From: Cryptoclostridium sp964637365
GTDB lineage: Bacteria; Bacillota; Dehalobacteriia; UBA7702
DNA length: 64,000 nt
Reading direction: 5' to 3'
Assembly: GCA_964637365.1 (NCBI GenBank)
Contig: CAZWWH010000011.1
Location: 1 to 64,000 of the forward strand
Position 1 is the first letter of the stretch, and every line of letters starts with the position of its first letter. Positions 1-8,093 of this stretch are shown one piece after another. Under the pieces are notes generated by a model. It was not told where the DNA came from. It did no database searches and was given only the letters and a program-made list of their open reading frames with translations. The translations under genes and the position numbers were made by a program.

Positions 1-245
1 TATCAGCTTTGAGGACGAACGAAAAACCACTGCGATCTCAGTTTTGTTGAGCCCCAGACTGTGGAGCCTGGGGATTTAACGGTAATTGGTCGTGTAGATG
101 GCCTCCTTGCAGATATTTACGTCAGAGGTATGACGCATATCTACATTTTACCGTGGTGCTCAACGCCGACGGCCATGCTGCGCAATTCAGCCGAAAACGG
201 TGCTCAATCTCAGCGGTTGAGGTGCGCAATCTTGGGCGGAATACT
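1..245 (-). mobile_element. IS21-like element end with 5' istA fragment (remnant)
   Basis: On the minus strand the first 110 bases translate, after one in-frame TAA, as a helix-turn-helix start (LHSLGLNKTEIA) of the kind found at the N-terminus of IS21-family IstA transposases. Bases 120-245 carry repeated TTGAGCACC-like motifs, consistent with the multiple terminal repeats of IS21 ends. The rest of the transposase would lie outside the window. The stop just before the HTH indicates a decayed copy. The assignment rests on my memory of the family and is tentative. Confidence 0.35.
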
Positions 246-256
246 CAATTAAGGCT

Positions 257-1417
257 TCATTCCAGTATCTCATCAAGAAGAGGACGGTACTGGGGTGGTA
301 GAGATGCTATCATCAGCTGATACCATACCTCTTTCGAGTAGCATCCATTTTCTATGCACCATATTTTATAATGCATTTCTTTATCTGCATAAAAGTCGAT
401 GGAAATGCCTGGCTCACATTCTTCGTACTTTTTTACATAATCGGCATACGGGTATTGATTTCGCGTGTAATCGATATGTGTAAAGCATTCATCATCAGGA
501 TAGTACATTCCGTGAAGAAACATAGTAATAATATGCGGGCATCTTGATTTGTCTGTTACATAGGGTAAAGCTTCGAGCTCGATGTGTAAAAATGCTTTTT
601 GTTTTGTGGTGTCGTAGTCTTTTTTGACGACCATCAGCAATTTATCATTGGTCTCGCTGTCAATATGGACAATTAAGGTTTTAGATTCCTGGAAGTTGCA
701 GTCATCAAAATGGAATTGGGGGCCACGGAATCTCTCGAAGTTTAGGGTGGAATAGGAAATTGCCTGATCGCGAGGAAGGGCCAGCCGTTCATCCAGCCGC
801 AGCAAAAGATTTCCAGTGCGGACTTGGTCTGTGATTATTCGTGCGAATCCCGGCATGGTGTCTGTAAATGTAATTGGAGATGTATTGGTTAATAAGCTGT
901 ATAGATAAGCTTTTCCGTCAAAAATAAAGAAGTCCTGCCTGAATTCAACATCGTGGGTGACAGAAAGTTTATACTGATTCGTCTCATAAATGAATTTCTC
1001 CCCAGGAATGATCTTGGATATATCAAGTATATTGGAACGAAAATAATCAAATATAAAGCCCGTCATTATCAGGAAGAACAGGTGTCCATCCACCTTTACG
1101 GATGCTGCATCTGAAGCCGGACTGATGGCTATACAGTAAAAGTACATCACCCAGCCGTGAGAGTCATTGTCAAGCATATATTCCATCATTGCATCTGCTG
1201 AGACCCCACTGTCTGCAAACTGGTCTGCGATATATTTAGCAAACGGCTTTAGAAAGGCTGGAATTTCAAAATTTGTGTGTCTGGTACCCGATAAATAATG
1301 TAAAAGAGTCTTGCGGATTGTAAAAACCAAATACTCCAAAGACAAATATTCATCTGAGTCTGCAATGGTTAAGAAAAAGGATTCTATTTTCTGAATTTGA
1401 TTCGTGTCTAAAGCCAT
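257..1417 (-). CDS. hypothetical protein, 386 aa
   Basis: A long intact reading frame with an ATG start; I do not recognise the family. The product is acidic, has no signal peptide or membrane segment, and is rich in aromatic residues, with a middle part (about residues 90-200) of alternating strand-like segments. It lies 70 bp downstream of an XRE-type regulator on the same strand and next to mobile-element debris. That context suggests an accessory cargo gene of an integrative element rather than core metabolism. Function unknown. Confidence 0.6.
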   Translation of the reverse strand: MALDTNQIQKIESFFLTIADSDEYLSLEYLVFTIRKTLLHYLSGTRHTNFEIPAFLKPFAKYIADQFADSGVSADAMMEYMLDNDSHGWVMYFYCIAISPASDAASVKVDGHLFFLIMTGFIFDYFRSNILDISKIIPGEKFIYETNQYKLSVTHDVEFRQDFFIFDGKAYLYSLLTNTSPITFTDTMPGFARIITDQVRTGNLLLRLDERLALPRDQAISYSTLNFERFRGPQFHFDDCNFQESKTLIVHIDSETNDKLLMVVKKDYDTTKQKAFLHIELEALPYVTDKSRCPHIITMFLHGMYYPDDECFTHIDYTRNQYPYADYVKKYEECEPGISIDFYADKEMHYKIWCIENGCYSKEVWYQLMIASLPPQYRPLLDEILE

Positions 1418-1487
1418 ACCTTTGGTCTCCTTGGGTAGTTATTGTAGCCATTATAGTTCAGCAATCTAGTTAAGTACTTTTTATCAT

Positions 1488-2255
1488 TCACTTTTTCCTC
1501 TTAGATGAACTCCTCCCCCGCATATTCCTCGAACTCTTCATCAGCTTCGACTTCTTCAAAATCTCCACCAGCGAATAGAATTCTTCCCTCGTCAGCTTGT
1601 TGTAGTTAATACCCAGCTGAGCGCAGAATAGCCTGGCCTGCCATTGGGATTCGCTGCCTTCGATGGCACCGGCGTCGTTCAGGGCCGCTTTGACCATGGC
1701 AGCACCGGAGGGGTCGTCGGCGGTGGTGGTGGCGTCCTTGTGGGCCTCCCGGATGTCGCGGATGATACGGTCTATGTCGTTGTGGACAGTGTAGCTGAAA
1801 TACTCGTCCTCGTCGATGATGGCGCTTTCGATGGTGCGCAGGTCCAGCGCGTTTTCATCGCCGTCGCACTTGGCCTGGAGCTGTGCCCGGGTGACCTCCA
1901 GGGCCGTGTTCAAGTCCTTGATCCGCATACTGGCGGTCCGGTCCACGTAAACCTCAATATCCACCGTCAAGCGGCGAAACTCCTTGTGCAGCGCCATCTC
2001 GCACAGCAGCCGGTTGTTGATCTTTTCACTCTTTAATAATTCCACCATAGCATCACTCAAATGCAGTTCGTGAAGTTCTGCGTTTGGGTGATTTTTTAAT
2101 TCCGTCACGCCCAGCAGATAGTCGGTGGACACGCCGTAAAACTGCGCCAGGGCCGTGATGGCAAAGGGGCTGATGTCCTTTAGATTGCCGCTCTCATAAT
2201 TGCCCAGGGCGGATCTGGACAGGCCGGTCTGATTGCCCAGAGCCTTCAGCGTCAA
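1488..2255 (-). CDS. XRE-family transcriptional regulator, 5' frameshift
   Basis: Residues 1-50 form a Cro/CI-type helix-turn-helix (LGNQTGLSRSALGNYESGN) followed by the usual SxDYLLG segment. The remaining 200 residues are a poorly conserved, charged C-terminal region ending in a basic tail. The frame given here opens at a TTG. A better N-terminus (MQVKLIIGERMQDLR) starts at the ATG at 2311 in another frame, and one base appears to be missing near 2266, so the natural start is probably 2311 and the gene carries a frameshift. Such regulators are common in Tn1549/ICE-type elements, which fits the neighbours. It probably represses element genes. Confidence 0.6.
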   Translation of the reverse strand: MTLKALGNQTGLSRSALGNYESGNLKDISPFAITALAQFYGVSTDYLLGVTELKNHPNAELHELHLSDAMVELLKSEKINNRLLCEMALHKEFRRLTVDIEVYVDRTASMRIKDLNTALEVTRAQLQAKCDGDENALDLRTIESAIIDEDEYFSYTVHNDIDRIIRDIREAHKDATTTADDPSGAAMVKAALNDAGAIEGSESQWQARLFCAQLGINYNKLTREEFYSLVEILKKSKLMKSSRNMRGRSSSKRKK

Positions 2256-2587
2256 GCCCTTCTCGACCGTAGATCTTGCATTCGTTCTCCGATGATCAGT
2301 TTTACCTGCATGACCGTCACTCCTTCGCCAGTTTTTTCCGTTATATCACACAAACCCAAGAGCGTGGAATTTTTTGATTTTCCGGCCAATTTCCGACCTC
2401 TTGGATATACGGGAAAGGGGCCAAAAACGCGCTATGATATAGACACTTCCTCAAGGAAAGAAAACACCCCGAAACACGACAGAATTACCCCTACCACACC
2501 ATGCCCCGCCTTGCAAAAGGCGCACAGAGGCGGCGTTTCCGTCCAAAAACGCCCCGAGAGGCAGCAGAAAAACAAAGGGAGAGCTGA

Positions 2588-2932
2588 ATGCCACGAATGA
2601 GCAAAAAGTGGAAGCAGGAGCTGTCCTTCTTCCTGAATGACCGGGGCTGCGTCAGTTACAGCGCCCTGTGCCGGAGATGCGTGTACCCGTGCAAGCAGAG
2701 CTTCCGAGCCTTGGTCATCGGCTGCCCGCACTATCTATCCAAACGAGCCAAGGGAGGAAAAAACATGGTTGATTTTATGACGAAAGAATGTGTAATCACC
2801 GACTGGGTGGTGTTTCCCAGATTCCTGATGGACTACGCCGTCGGCTTCACAGCGAAATGGACGTACACACTGCTCTACAACGAGATGCTGAATCACGGAG
2901 AGCCCGATGCAGACGGACACTACTTTGTATAG
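2588..2932 (+). CDS. small mobile-element protein fused in frame to a broken downstream gene
   Basis: The first 59 codons encode a short basic protein with several cysteines (CRRC, then YPCKQSF), of the type that often precedes replication-initiator-like genes in conjugative elements. No stop separates it from the next gene: the frame runs straight into that gene's own ATG at 2765, which has a ribosome site (GGGAGG), and terminates at a TAG at 2930. I read this as two genes that lost a stop between them plus a nonsense codon in the second. Function of the small protein unknown. Confidence 0.4.
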   Translation: MPRMSKKWKQELSFFLNDRGCVSYSALCRRCVYPCKQSFRALVIGCPHYLSKRAKGGKNMVDFMTKECVITDWVVFPRFLMDYAVGFTAKWTYTLLYNEMLNHGEPDADGHYFV

Positions 2933-3118
2933 ACGCCCGTTTTCCAGTTGGCAAAAATGCTTCACAAAAGCCAGTTCAGCATCAAGCGGGCCTTGCAGGA
3001 GCTGGAGCGTGCCGGTCTTGTTGTGCGCCGGAGGCGGGCCGTTGGAGCGGTCACGAGGACGTATCCGCTGGTTCCGGTGGAGCCTGACGGGGACGCGGAA
3101 GATCCCTCAGGAATCTAA
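2765..3118 (+). pseudogene. replication initiator-like protein with in-frame TAG
   Basis: Translation from the ATG at 2765 gives MVDFMTKECVITDW, then a winged-helix-like segment continuing after a TAG at 2930-2932 in the same frame (LAKMLHKSQFSIKRALQELERAGL), to a TAA at 3116. The second half is a typical helix-turn-helix used by RepA/initiator-like proteins of integrative elements. Only the single amber codon interrupts it; family members usually have an aromatic residue near that position. The first half also looks shortened. Either a pseudogene or an amber-suppressed gene; decay is the simpler reading. Confidence 0.5.
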
Positions 3119-3259
3119 GGGCGCACTTCTATACAGGGTCAAGCCCTGTATCGTGCGTCCGGCGAGACCGGAATGAAAAATCTGCGGAAACTGCGTTCCG
3201 GTCAAGAGGTTTCCTCTTGCGGCGCTCTGCGCCTATCACCCAACCAAGGAGGATCAAAA

Positions 3260-3547
3260 ATGTCACAAGAAAAACAGGCTTCTCTTCAAAAACAGATTGA
3301 AGAGGCCGAAAACAAGATCGAGCAGCTGGAGCACCAAAATACCAGGCTGGAAAACCGTGGCCGCTACCTGCAAAAGGGCGAGCAGGCCAAGCGTATCCAC
3401 CATCTCTGCGACATGGGCGTCGCCATCCAGTCCATCTCCCCAGAGGCGGACCAATTGCCCAAAACACAATTCTATTGCCTGATGGAACGGGTCTTTGCTC
3501 TGCCGGAGGTGCATCGGCTGGTGCAGCGGGCGCAGGAGGAAGGCTGA
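3260..3547 (+). CDS. DUF3847-like mobilisation-associated protein
   Basis: A 95-residue protein starting at the ATG at 3260, nine bases after a strong AAGGAGG. Residues 8-45 form a coiled coil (EEAENKIEQLEHQNTRLENR) followed by YLQKGEQAKRIHHLCDMG and a helical C-terminus, matching the DUF3847 family encoded just upstream of MobA/MobL relaxases in Tn4451- and Tn1549-like elements. Its stop TGA overlaps the ATG of the relaxase remnant at 3547, as in intact elements. It is probably a relaxosome accessory protein, although this copy is now orphaned. Confidence 0.65.
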   Translation: MSQEKQASLQKQIEEAENKIEQLEHQNTRLENRGRYLQKGEQAKRIHHLCDMGVAIQSISPEADQLPKTQFYCLMERVFALPEVHRLVQRAQEEG

Positions 3548-3760
3548 TGGCCTTGTACCATTTCAGCGCCAGTCAGGTGAGGGCAATCCGCCATTGCCGC
3601 CGCGGCCTATCGGGCCCGGGAACGGCTTTACAGTGATTACTACGGCGAGGTCAGCGACTAAACCAGGAAGTGCGGCATCATCTGTTCGGGGATCCTCCTG
3701 CCGCCCAACATACCCCCAAAATTTCTGGACAGGGCGACCCTCTGGAACGCCGTGGAGCTT
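3547..3760 (+). pseudogene. MobA/MobL relaxase, N-terminal remnant
   Basis: The start MALYHFSASQV is the canonical beginning of MobA/MobL relaxases. Within 12 codons the frame breaks; it resumes in another frame as GQSAIAAAAYRA, is interrupted by a TAA at 3659 where relatives have tyrosine (D-Y-T-R-K), and continues to LLPPNIPP and LWNAVEL before the similarity stops at about 3760. It therefore carries a frameshift, a nonsense codon and a 3' truncation. A nonfunctional remnant of a mobilisable element. Confidence 0.65.
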
Positions 3761-3817
3761 GGCATCTCCGCCCGGATAGTGCGGCAGGCCAAGCAGAAGC
3801 TGGGCAAGAAACTCTGA
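3761..3817 (+). pseudogene. C-terminal fragment joined to the relaxase remnant
   Basis: Immediately after relaxase similarity ends, the same frame reads GISARIVRQAKQKLGKKL and stops at 3815. This resembles the extreme C-terminus of the primase/helicase-like proteins carried by the same class of element (an 'ISARTVRRAKxxLG' type ending). The join implies that several kilobases between the two genes were deleted. Assignment by motif resemblance only. Confidence 0.3.
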
Positions 3818-3935
3818 GCCGAGCGAAGCGGTACCCAATGGGTTCTGTCACTGAAAACCGAAGCGGCAAAGGCCCGATGATACCGCCGGACTGCCGCTTT
3901 GTCACTTGAATCAAATCTATGGAGGATCATTGCTT

Positions 3936-4145
3936 ATGAAAGAGATTCCCATCTGGGAGAAGAGTAATTTGACGCTGGAGGAGGCCGCAGCCTGTTCCGG
4001 AGTTGATATCAACAAGCTGCGGGAAATCACCAACAACGAGCGCTGCGGATTCGTTCTCTGGGTGGGCACCAAGCGGCTCATCAAGCGGAAGCTGCTGGAC
4101 AAATGTCTGGAGGAGCCTACTCCATTTAAGCGATACCACAAATAA
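3936..4145 (+). CDS. excisionase (Tn916 Xis-like)
   Basis: A 69-residue protein opening with MKEIPIWEKSNLTLEEAAA, typical of the small winged-helix excisionases (DUF6462/MerR-like) of Tn916/Tn1549 elements. Start at the ATG 3936, preceded by GGAGG. The basic C-terminus (KRLIKRKLLDKCLE) is the DNA-binding wing. It lies upstream of an integrase pseudogene, the normal xis-int order. It looks intact although its integrase is destroyed, so the element cannot excise by itself. Confidence 0.7.
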   Translation: MKEIPIWEKSNLTLEEAAACSGVDINKLREITNNERCGFVLWVGTKRLIKRKLLDKCLEEPTPFKRYHK

Positions 4146-4172
4146 TATTTGCCGGACTTATGGAAAAGTAAA

Positions 4173-4207
4173 CCCTGATATGGTACAATCAATGTGTCAT
4201 ATCAGGG
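4173..4207 (+). terminator. inverted repeat between xis and int
   Basis: CCCTGATATG (4173-4182) is perfectly repeated inverted as CATATCAGGG (4198-4207), followed by CCCTTTTC. It occupies the xis-int gap, as a related hairpin does at 30.55-30.60 kb in the second element. It may limit integrase expression or be a weak terminator. Confidence 0.5.
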
Positions 4208-4234
4208 CCCTTTTCAGCTGGAAAGGAGCTACAA

Positions 4235-4559
4235 ATGTCAAAAAAGAAAACCAATTCAGGTAAACGCAAAGACAGCAAAGGCTGCATTTTGCGGACCGCA
4301 GAAATCTCTTTGCTTTCCGTCTGGACATCATCCCCTTGCCCAGAATCACGCCCATGTGTTCCGGCACACCTTCTGCATCAACGTGGCAAACGCCGGTATG
4401 GATATTAAGACTTTGCAATATCTGATGGGACATTCTGATGTGGGCGTTACGCTGACTGTTTATACCCATGCCGGCTATGACCGGGTTGCGGAACAGATGA
4501 CGAAAGTCATTGATTTTAGGGAATCTGGCGCGCAGGAAAAGCAGAGAAGATCAGGTTGA
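4235..4559 (+). pseudogene. tyrosine integrase with internal deletion
   Basis: The first 20 codons from the ATG at 4235 (MSKKKTNSGKRKDSKGCILRT) are the N-terminus of a Tn916/Tn1549-type integrase. After about 4295 the match jumps to the last third of the protein in a different frame: HVFRHTFCINVANAGMDIKTLQ, then LMGHSD and VYTH, which hold the catalytic R-H-x-x-R-H/W-Y elements. About 250 codons, including the first catalytic arginine, are missing, so it is inactive. The right boundary of this element is probably just downstream, near 4.6 kb. Confidence 0.75.
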
Positions 4560-4706
4560 TTTTACACCATTTTACTACACCATTTGCCCGTGAATTTGCG
4601 TAGATTTATGGAGATTTGGTAGTTTTTAGAATTAAACAAAAATCTAAGAAGTGCCAGAAAGCCTGAAATATCAAGGTTTGTAGGCTTATGAAAGGATATA
4701 TTCAAG

Positions 4707-5192
4707 ATGATAAAAATACTTTTTATATGCCACGGCAATATTTGTCGTTCGCCCATGGCGGAATTTGTGATGAAGGATATGGTGGCAAAGCTTGGACGGG
4801 AGGGCGAGTTTCAAATCGCTTCCGCTGCTACCAGTCGGGAAGAGTTGGGCAACCCTGTCCATCCGGGGGCCAGAAAAAAGCTGGCGGAAGCCGGAATTTG
4901 CTGTGACAGTAAGCGTGCTGTCCAAGTGAAAAAGGAAGATTACGACAAATACGACTTATTGGTTGTCATGGATCAGCGCAATATTGGTAATATCCTGCGG
5001 ATTTTCGGTAATGACCCCGACCATAAAATCCATCGGTTGTTGTCCTTTTCCGGTGGAGCCGGTGATGGCGGCGATATTGCAGATCCCTGGTATACGGGGA
5101 ATTTTGATGTGGCCTATGATGATATTATGCGAGGTTGCCGAGGGATTTTGGCCTGGCTGAATCAAAAAGAAGATGGAGGAGATGCGTTATGA
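4707..5192 (+). CDS. low-molecular-weight protein-tyrosine phosphatase
   Basis: A 161-aa member of the LMW-PTP family. The P-loop C-x5-R-S is at residues 8-15 (CHGNICRS), directly after the first beta strand, and the general-acid aspartate lies in the DPWYTGNFD segment near residue 127. Such enzymes dephosphorylate tyrosine kinases or arginine phosphates in Firmicutes. It is translationally coupled (ATGA overlap) to the VOC-family gene at 5189. It is the first chromosomal gene after the mobile-element scar. Assignment is firm; the substrate is unknown. Confidence 0.9.
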   Translation: MIKILFICHGNICRSPMAEFVMKDMVAKLGREGEFQIASAATSREELGNPVHPGARKKLAEAGICCDSKRAVQVKKEDYDKYDLLVVMDQRNIGNILRIFGNDPDHKIHRLLSFSGGAGDGGDIADPWYTGNFDVAYDDIMRGCRGILAWLNQKEDGGDAL

Positions 5193-5548
5193 AGTTATGT
5201 TGGTGTACCATCCATGTGGACGACATGGCAGCGGCAAAAGCGTTTTACGGTGATTTTTTGGGTCTTAAAGAGGTCAATGCCTTTTCTCCCCAAGAGGGAA
5301 CCTCCATTGTTTTTTACAGTGATGAAAATGGTGTGCAGGTGGAATTGATCCATAATGGAACTGCACCGGCAGAAAAATCTGCTGCGAATGTGTCTTTAGG
5401 CATGCGTACGGCTTGTTTTGATACCCTGCTGCAAAAAGCTAATGACAGAGGGCTCACGGTTTCTGGTCCCATGGTTTTAGGTAAGGACATGGAATGCTTT
5501 TTTGTCAACGACCCCAATGGTGTGGGCATTCAGGTGATTCGTGGATAA
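5189..5548 (+). CDS. VOC-superfamily (glyoxalase-like) protein
   Basis: A 119-aa vicinal-oxygen-chelate protein with paired beta-alpha-beta-beta-beta modules: HVDDMAAAKAFYGDFLGL near the start and FFVNDPNGVGIQVI at the end. The start ATG overlaps the stop of the phosphatase gene, so the two are one transcript. Family members include glyoxalase I, dioxygenases and fosfomycin-resistance enzymes; metal ligands expected for glyoxalase I (H/E set) are only partly present, so the reaction cannot be named. A strong terminator follows. Confidence 0.75.
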   Translation: MKLCWCTIHVDDMAAAKAFYGDFLGLKEVNAFSPQEGTSIVFYSDENGVQVELIHNGTAPAEKSAANVSLGMRTACFDTLLQKANDRGLTVSGPMVLGKDMECFFVNDPNGVGIQVIRG

Positions 5549-5556
5549 ACAATGAA

Positions 5557-5590
5557 CCCCCTCCAATAAAATCGGAGGGGGCTTTTCGTT
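5557..5590 (+). terminator. intrinsic terminator after the VOC gene
   Basis: CCCCCTCC (5557-5564) pairs with GGAGGGGG (5574-5581) and is followed by CTTTTCGTTT. It ends the phosphatase/VOC transcript and separates it from the convergent transporter gene. Confidence 0.9.
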
Positions 5591-5601
5591 TAGTGTTTGT
5601 T

Positions 5602-6690
5602 TTAGGATAGGGCGCCCGCAGGATGCTGATGGTGGTGGTCCGTTAAATCATCGTGATGATGATTGTGGGCTGTAGCGGCATGATCTCCGTTGGCGTGAAT
5701 ATGATCGTGGCAATGCTGGTGACTGTGTTCATGGGTGTGTATCACGCCGTTGTGCTCGTGAGGATGGGTGTGACAATGAACGTGCTCGTGTTTATGGAGC
5801 AGCGCCACGGAATCGGTAATGACAAAATAAGTTCCGATACCCATGATTGTGAAGGCAACAAAGAATATAGGCGTGAATCCATCGCGGAATAATAAAAAGG
5901 AAAACAGCACGCCCAAGAACGGGGAAATGGCGTAATATGCCCCGGTTTTTGCGGCGCCCAAGTCCCGCTGGGCTGTGACATAGCAATAGATACTGAGGCC
6001 ATAAGCTACAAAGCCCAAAACCATGGTCAACGCCAGATAAAGAAGATGGGGGAATGCTTCTCCCAGACATAAAGCGATTATTAAGGAGCCAAGTCCAGAA
6101 AACAGCCCCTTGACTGTTACGATCTCCGCCGCGCTTTTTCCGGAAATCATACGGGTACAGTTATTTTCCAAGCCCCAACATATACAAGCCAGCAATACAA
6201 ATAAAGAACCGTAGGAGAAAGACAGGCTGGAAATATCTTCAAATGAGAGTATCAGACTGGACAGAGTCACAAAGCCAATGGCCATCCAGAGCCGTCGAGA
6301 GACCGTTTCCTTAAAAACGCAGAAAGCAATCATCGATGTAACCACGATTTCAAAATTGTTTAGCAGTGAGGCATTGGCAGCTGTCGTGTAGTTCAGTCCC
6401 ACCATCAAACAAATTGGGGCGGCAATGTCCAGCACCACCATGCCGACAACAAAGGGCAGTTCCTTTTTGGTAAGGGGATTTTGGGTGATTTCTTTGTGCT
6501 CGAGATGTGTGACCACACGGCCTCCAAGAGATACAAGTCCAACGCCGGCGCCTGCACCGAAATAAAGAAACGCCGCCATAAGAGTGGGGGGTACCTCTGC
6601 CAAAAGATATTTCGAGAGTGGAATATTTAAAGCATAAAAGGCCGCCGCCGCAATGGCAAAAATAATGGCTGTGTTCTTTTTGGAAGGCAT
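5602..6690 (-). CDS. EamA/DMT-family transporter with histidine-rich C-terminal tail
   Basis: About 300 residues form ten hydrophobic segments with two EamA repeats, typical of drug/metabolite transporters. The start is the ATG at 6690, eight bases after AAGGAG; an in-frame GTG nine bases upstream sits on the ribosome site. The last 60 residues are exceptional: about 25 histidines, plus Asp and Cys, in runs such as HKHEHVHCHTHPHEH. A tail like this is common in zinc, cobalt or nickel proteins and in ZIP/CDF transporters, but not in EamA proteins, so a metal-linked role is likely. The transported substrate is unknown. Confidence 0.8.
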   Translation of the reverse strand: MPSKKNTAIIFAIAAAAFYALNIPLSKYLLAEVPPTLMAAFLYFGAGAGVGLVSLGGRVVTHLEHKEITQNPLTKKELPFVVGMVVLDIAAPICLMVGLNYTTAANASLLNNFEIVVTSMIAFCVFKETVSRRLWMAIGFVTLSSLILSFEDISSLSFSYGSLFVLLACICWGLENNCTRMISGKSAAEIVTVKGLFSGLGSLIIALCLGEAFPHLLYLALTMVLGFVAYGLSIYCYVTAQRDLGAAKTGAYYAISPFLGVLFSFLLFRDGFTPIFFVAFTIMGIGTYFVITDSVALLHKHEHVHCHTHPHEHNGVIHTHEHSHQHCHDHIHANGDHAATAHNHHHDDLTDHHHQHPAGALS

Positions 6691-6730
6691 GATGATCACT
6701 CCTTAGGATGTTTAAATTTTATAGTAATGA

Positions 6731-7357
6731 CTATTTTAGCCAATGCAGTAGCTCCGACAGACTGTGAATCACCGGAACTGTGGTGTCGTCCACACTGCCG
6801 TAACCATATGCCGCATGGATAAATGGAATGCCAGCGGCTTTGGCGGCGTAATAATCTCCCTGGGTATCGCCAATGTAGACGGAATTTTTGAGGTGATTTC
6901 TCTCCATGATCGCACGAATATTGTCGCCTTTGGGCCGCTGGGTACGGCTGAAATACTCAAAATCCCGAAAGTAATCCCAAAGTTTGTAATGATTCAAAAA
7001 GGCTTCAATATAACCATGTCCGCAGTTGCTAACGATAAACAAAGGCGCCCTGCGTGATAAGGCCGCAATGGTATCTTCTAAAGAATCATAGAGAATCGCG
7101 CCATGTTTCGTTAAAAAGTCCTGTTCCACCAGGTTGCAGTGGCTCATCATCGTACGGGCTTCCTCTTCATTGAGGGAGGGAAAGAGCTTTTTAGGAATTT
7201 CCTTTTCCGTTAGGCCCATAATACCCTCCACGTCCTTTTCTTTTAAAAGCGGGGTATTCATCCCACTTTGGGTTACCGCAATGTTCCAGGCTTTTGTTAC
7301 GCTGGCGGTAGAGTTCCAGAGGGTACCGTCGAGATCAAAGATAAAACTATCGTACAT
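6731..7357 (-). CDS. HAD-superfamily hydrolase (phosphoglycolate phosphatase-like)
   Basis: A 208-aa HAD hydrolase. Motif I DLDGT at residues 8-12, motif II SN near residue 110, a conserved lysine (RPKGDN) near residue 143 and motif IV GDTQGD near residue 163. The cap between residues 15 and 85 is helical, as in the Gph/PgmB subfamily. It is the only apparently intact gene in the window that I saw end in TAG; the next in-frame stop is three codons later. It lies 31 bp from the start of the DMT transporter on the same strand and may share its transcript. Confidence 0.85.
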   Translation of the reverse strand: MYDSFIFDLDGTLWNSTASVTKAWNIAVTQSGMNTPLLKEKDVEGIMGLTEKEIPKKLFPSLNEEEARTMMSHCNLVEQDFLTKHGAILYDSLEDTIAALSRRAPLFIVSNCGHGYIEAFLNHYKLWDYFRDFEYFSRTQRPKGDNIRAIMERNHLKNSVYIGDTQGDYYAAKAAGIPFIHAAYGYGSVDDTTVPVIHSLSELLHWLK

Positions 7358-7593
7358 AACCCACTCCTTACAGGTACTTTATGAAAACCAGATCATTATT
7401 TACTTCGATTGTACCCTTTTCTCCCGCCATCGTCAAGGGCAAAAGGCTTTTTGGTCCTTCCAAAAGGGCAACGTAGCGCTTTTTGCAAAGAAACCGCAGT
7501 ATTTTGATGATTTTTTTGTGTTTGGGTATTCCCAAATTGCGATTGAGGGTGTATAATGAGGACTAACTAAAGATTAGAACGGAGGCAAATGAA

Positions 7594-7902
7594 ATGGCAG
7601 TACCTAAAATCAGTTCTGAAGACAGAGCAAAAGCATTACAGAAAGCACAGCAGGTGCGCAAAGAACGCGCTTCTCTGCGTGAAAAAATGAAAACTGGCGC
7701 CATGACCATGAAAGATGTTATCGACAAGAAGGAAGATGACATTGTCGGCGGGATGCGTGTAAAATATGTTTTGGAATCTTTACCCGGTATTGGCAAGGTG
7801 AGAGCCAAAGAATTGATGGACCGTATCGGAATTGATGAAAATCGTAAAGTCAAAGGCTTGGGATCCCGTCAGGAAGCGGCACTGCTGGAACATTTGAAAT
7901 AA
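7594..7902 (+). CDS. integration host factor, actinobacterial (mIHF) type
   Basis: A 102-aa basic protein with the mIHF pattern: an N-terminal charged helix (ALQKAQQVRKERASLREKMKTG), then a helix-two-turn-helix with the DNA-backbone-binding LPGIGKVRAKELM motif near residues 63-75 and GSRQEAALLEHL at the end. mIHF is a nucleoid-associated protein of Actinobacteria; related proteins occur in some Clostridia, usually near gmk. Here it stands alone between a promoter region and a strong terminator. It bends DNA and would influence replication and transcription. Confidence 0.85.
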   Translation: MAVPKISSEDRAKALQKAQQVRKERASLREKMKTGAMTMKDVIDKKEDDIVGGMRVKYVLESLPGIGKVRAKELMDRIGIDENRKVKGLGSRQEAALLEHLK

Positions 7903-7924
7903 AATCGAATAAGGTACGAATAGA

Positions 7925-7966
7925 AGAGGGCATTTGGATCGGATGAATTCCGATGCCCTCTTTTTA
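7925..7966 (+). terminator. intrinsic terminator after the IHF gene
   Basis: AGAGGGCAT (7925-7933) and ATGCCCTCT (7953-7961) form the stem, with an inner CGGA/TCCG pair, followed by a run of T. Confidence 0.9.
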
Positions 7967-8093
7967 TATTTCGGAACTTTTTTTAATGGTTCGTCGTCTA
8001 TATTAGGAAACATTATGATACAAGAATTTCATGGAATCCCCTTAATCATGTGGTATAATAATAACCAAAGGAAACGAGGAGGGGAGAGTCTTC

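Noticed and set aside
61..252. 63-codon frame on the plus strand
   Set aside because: It runs antisense to the IS21-like end, has no ribosome site and contains repeat DNA.
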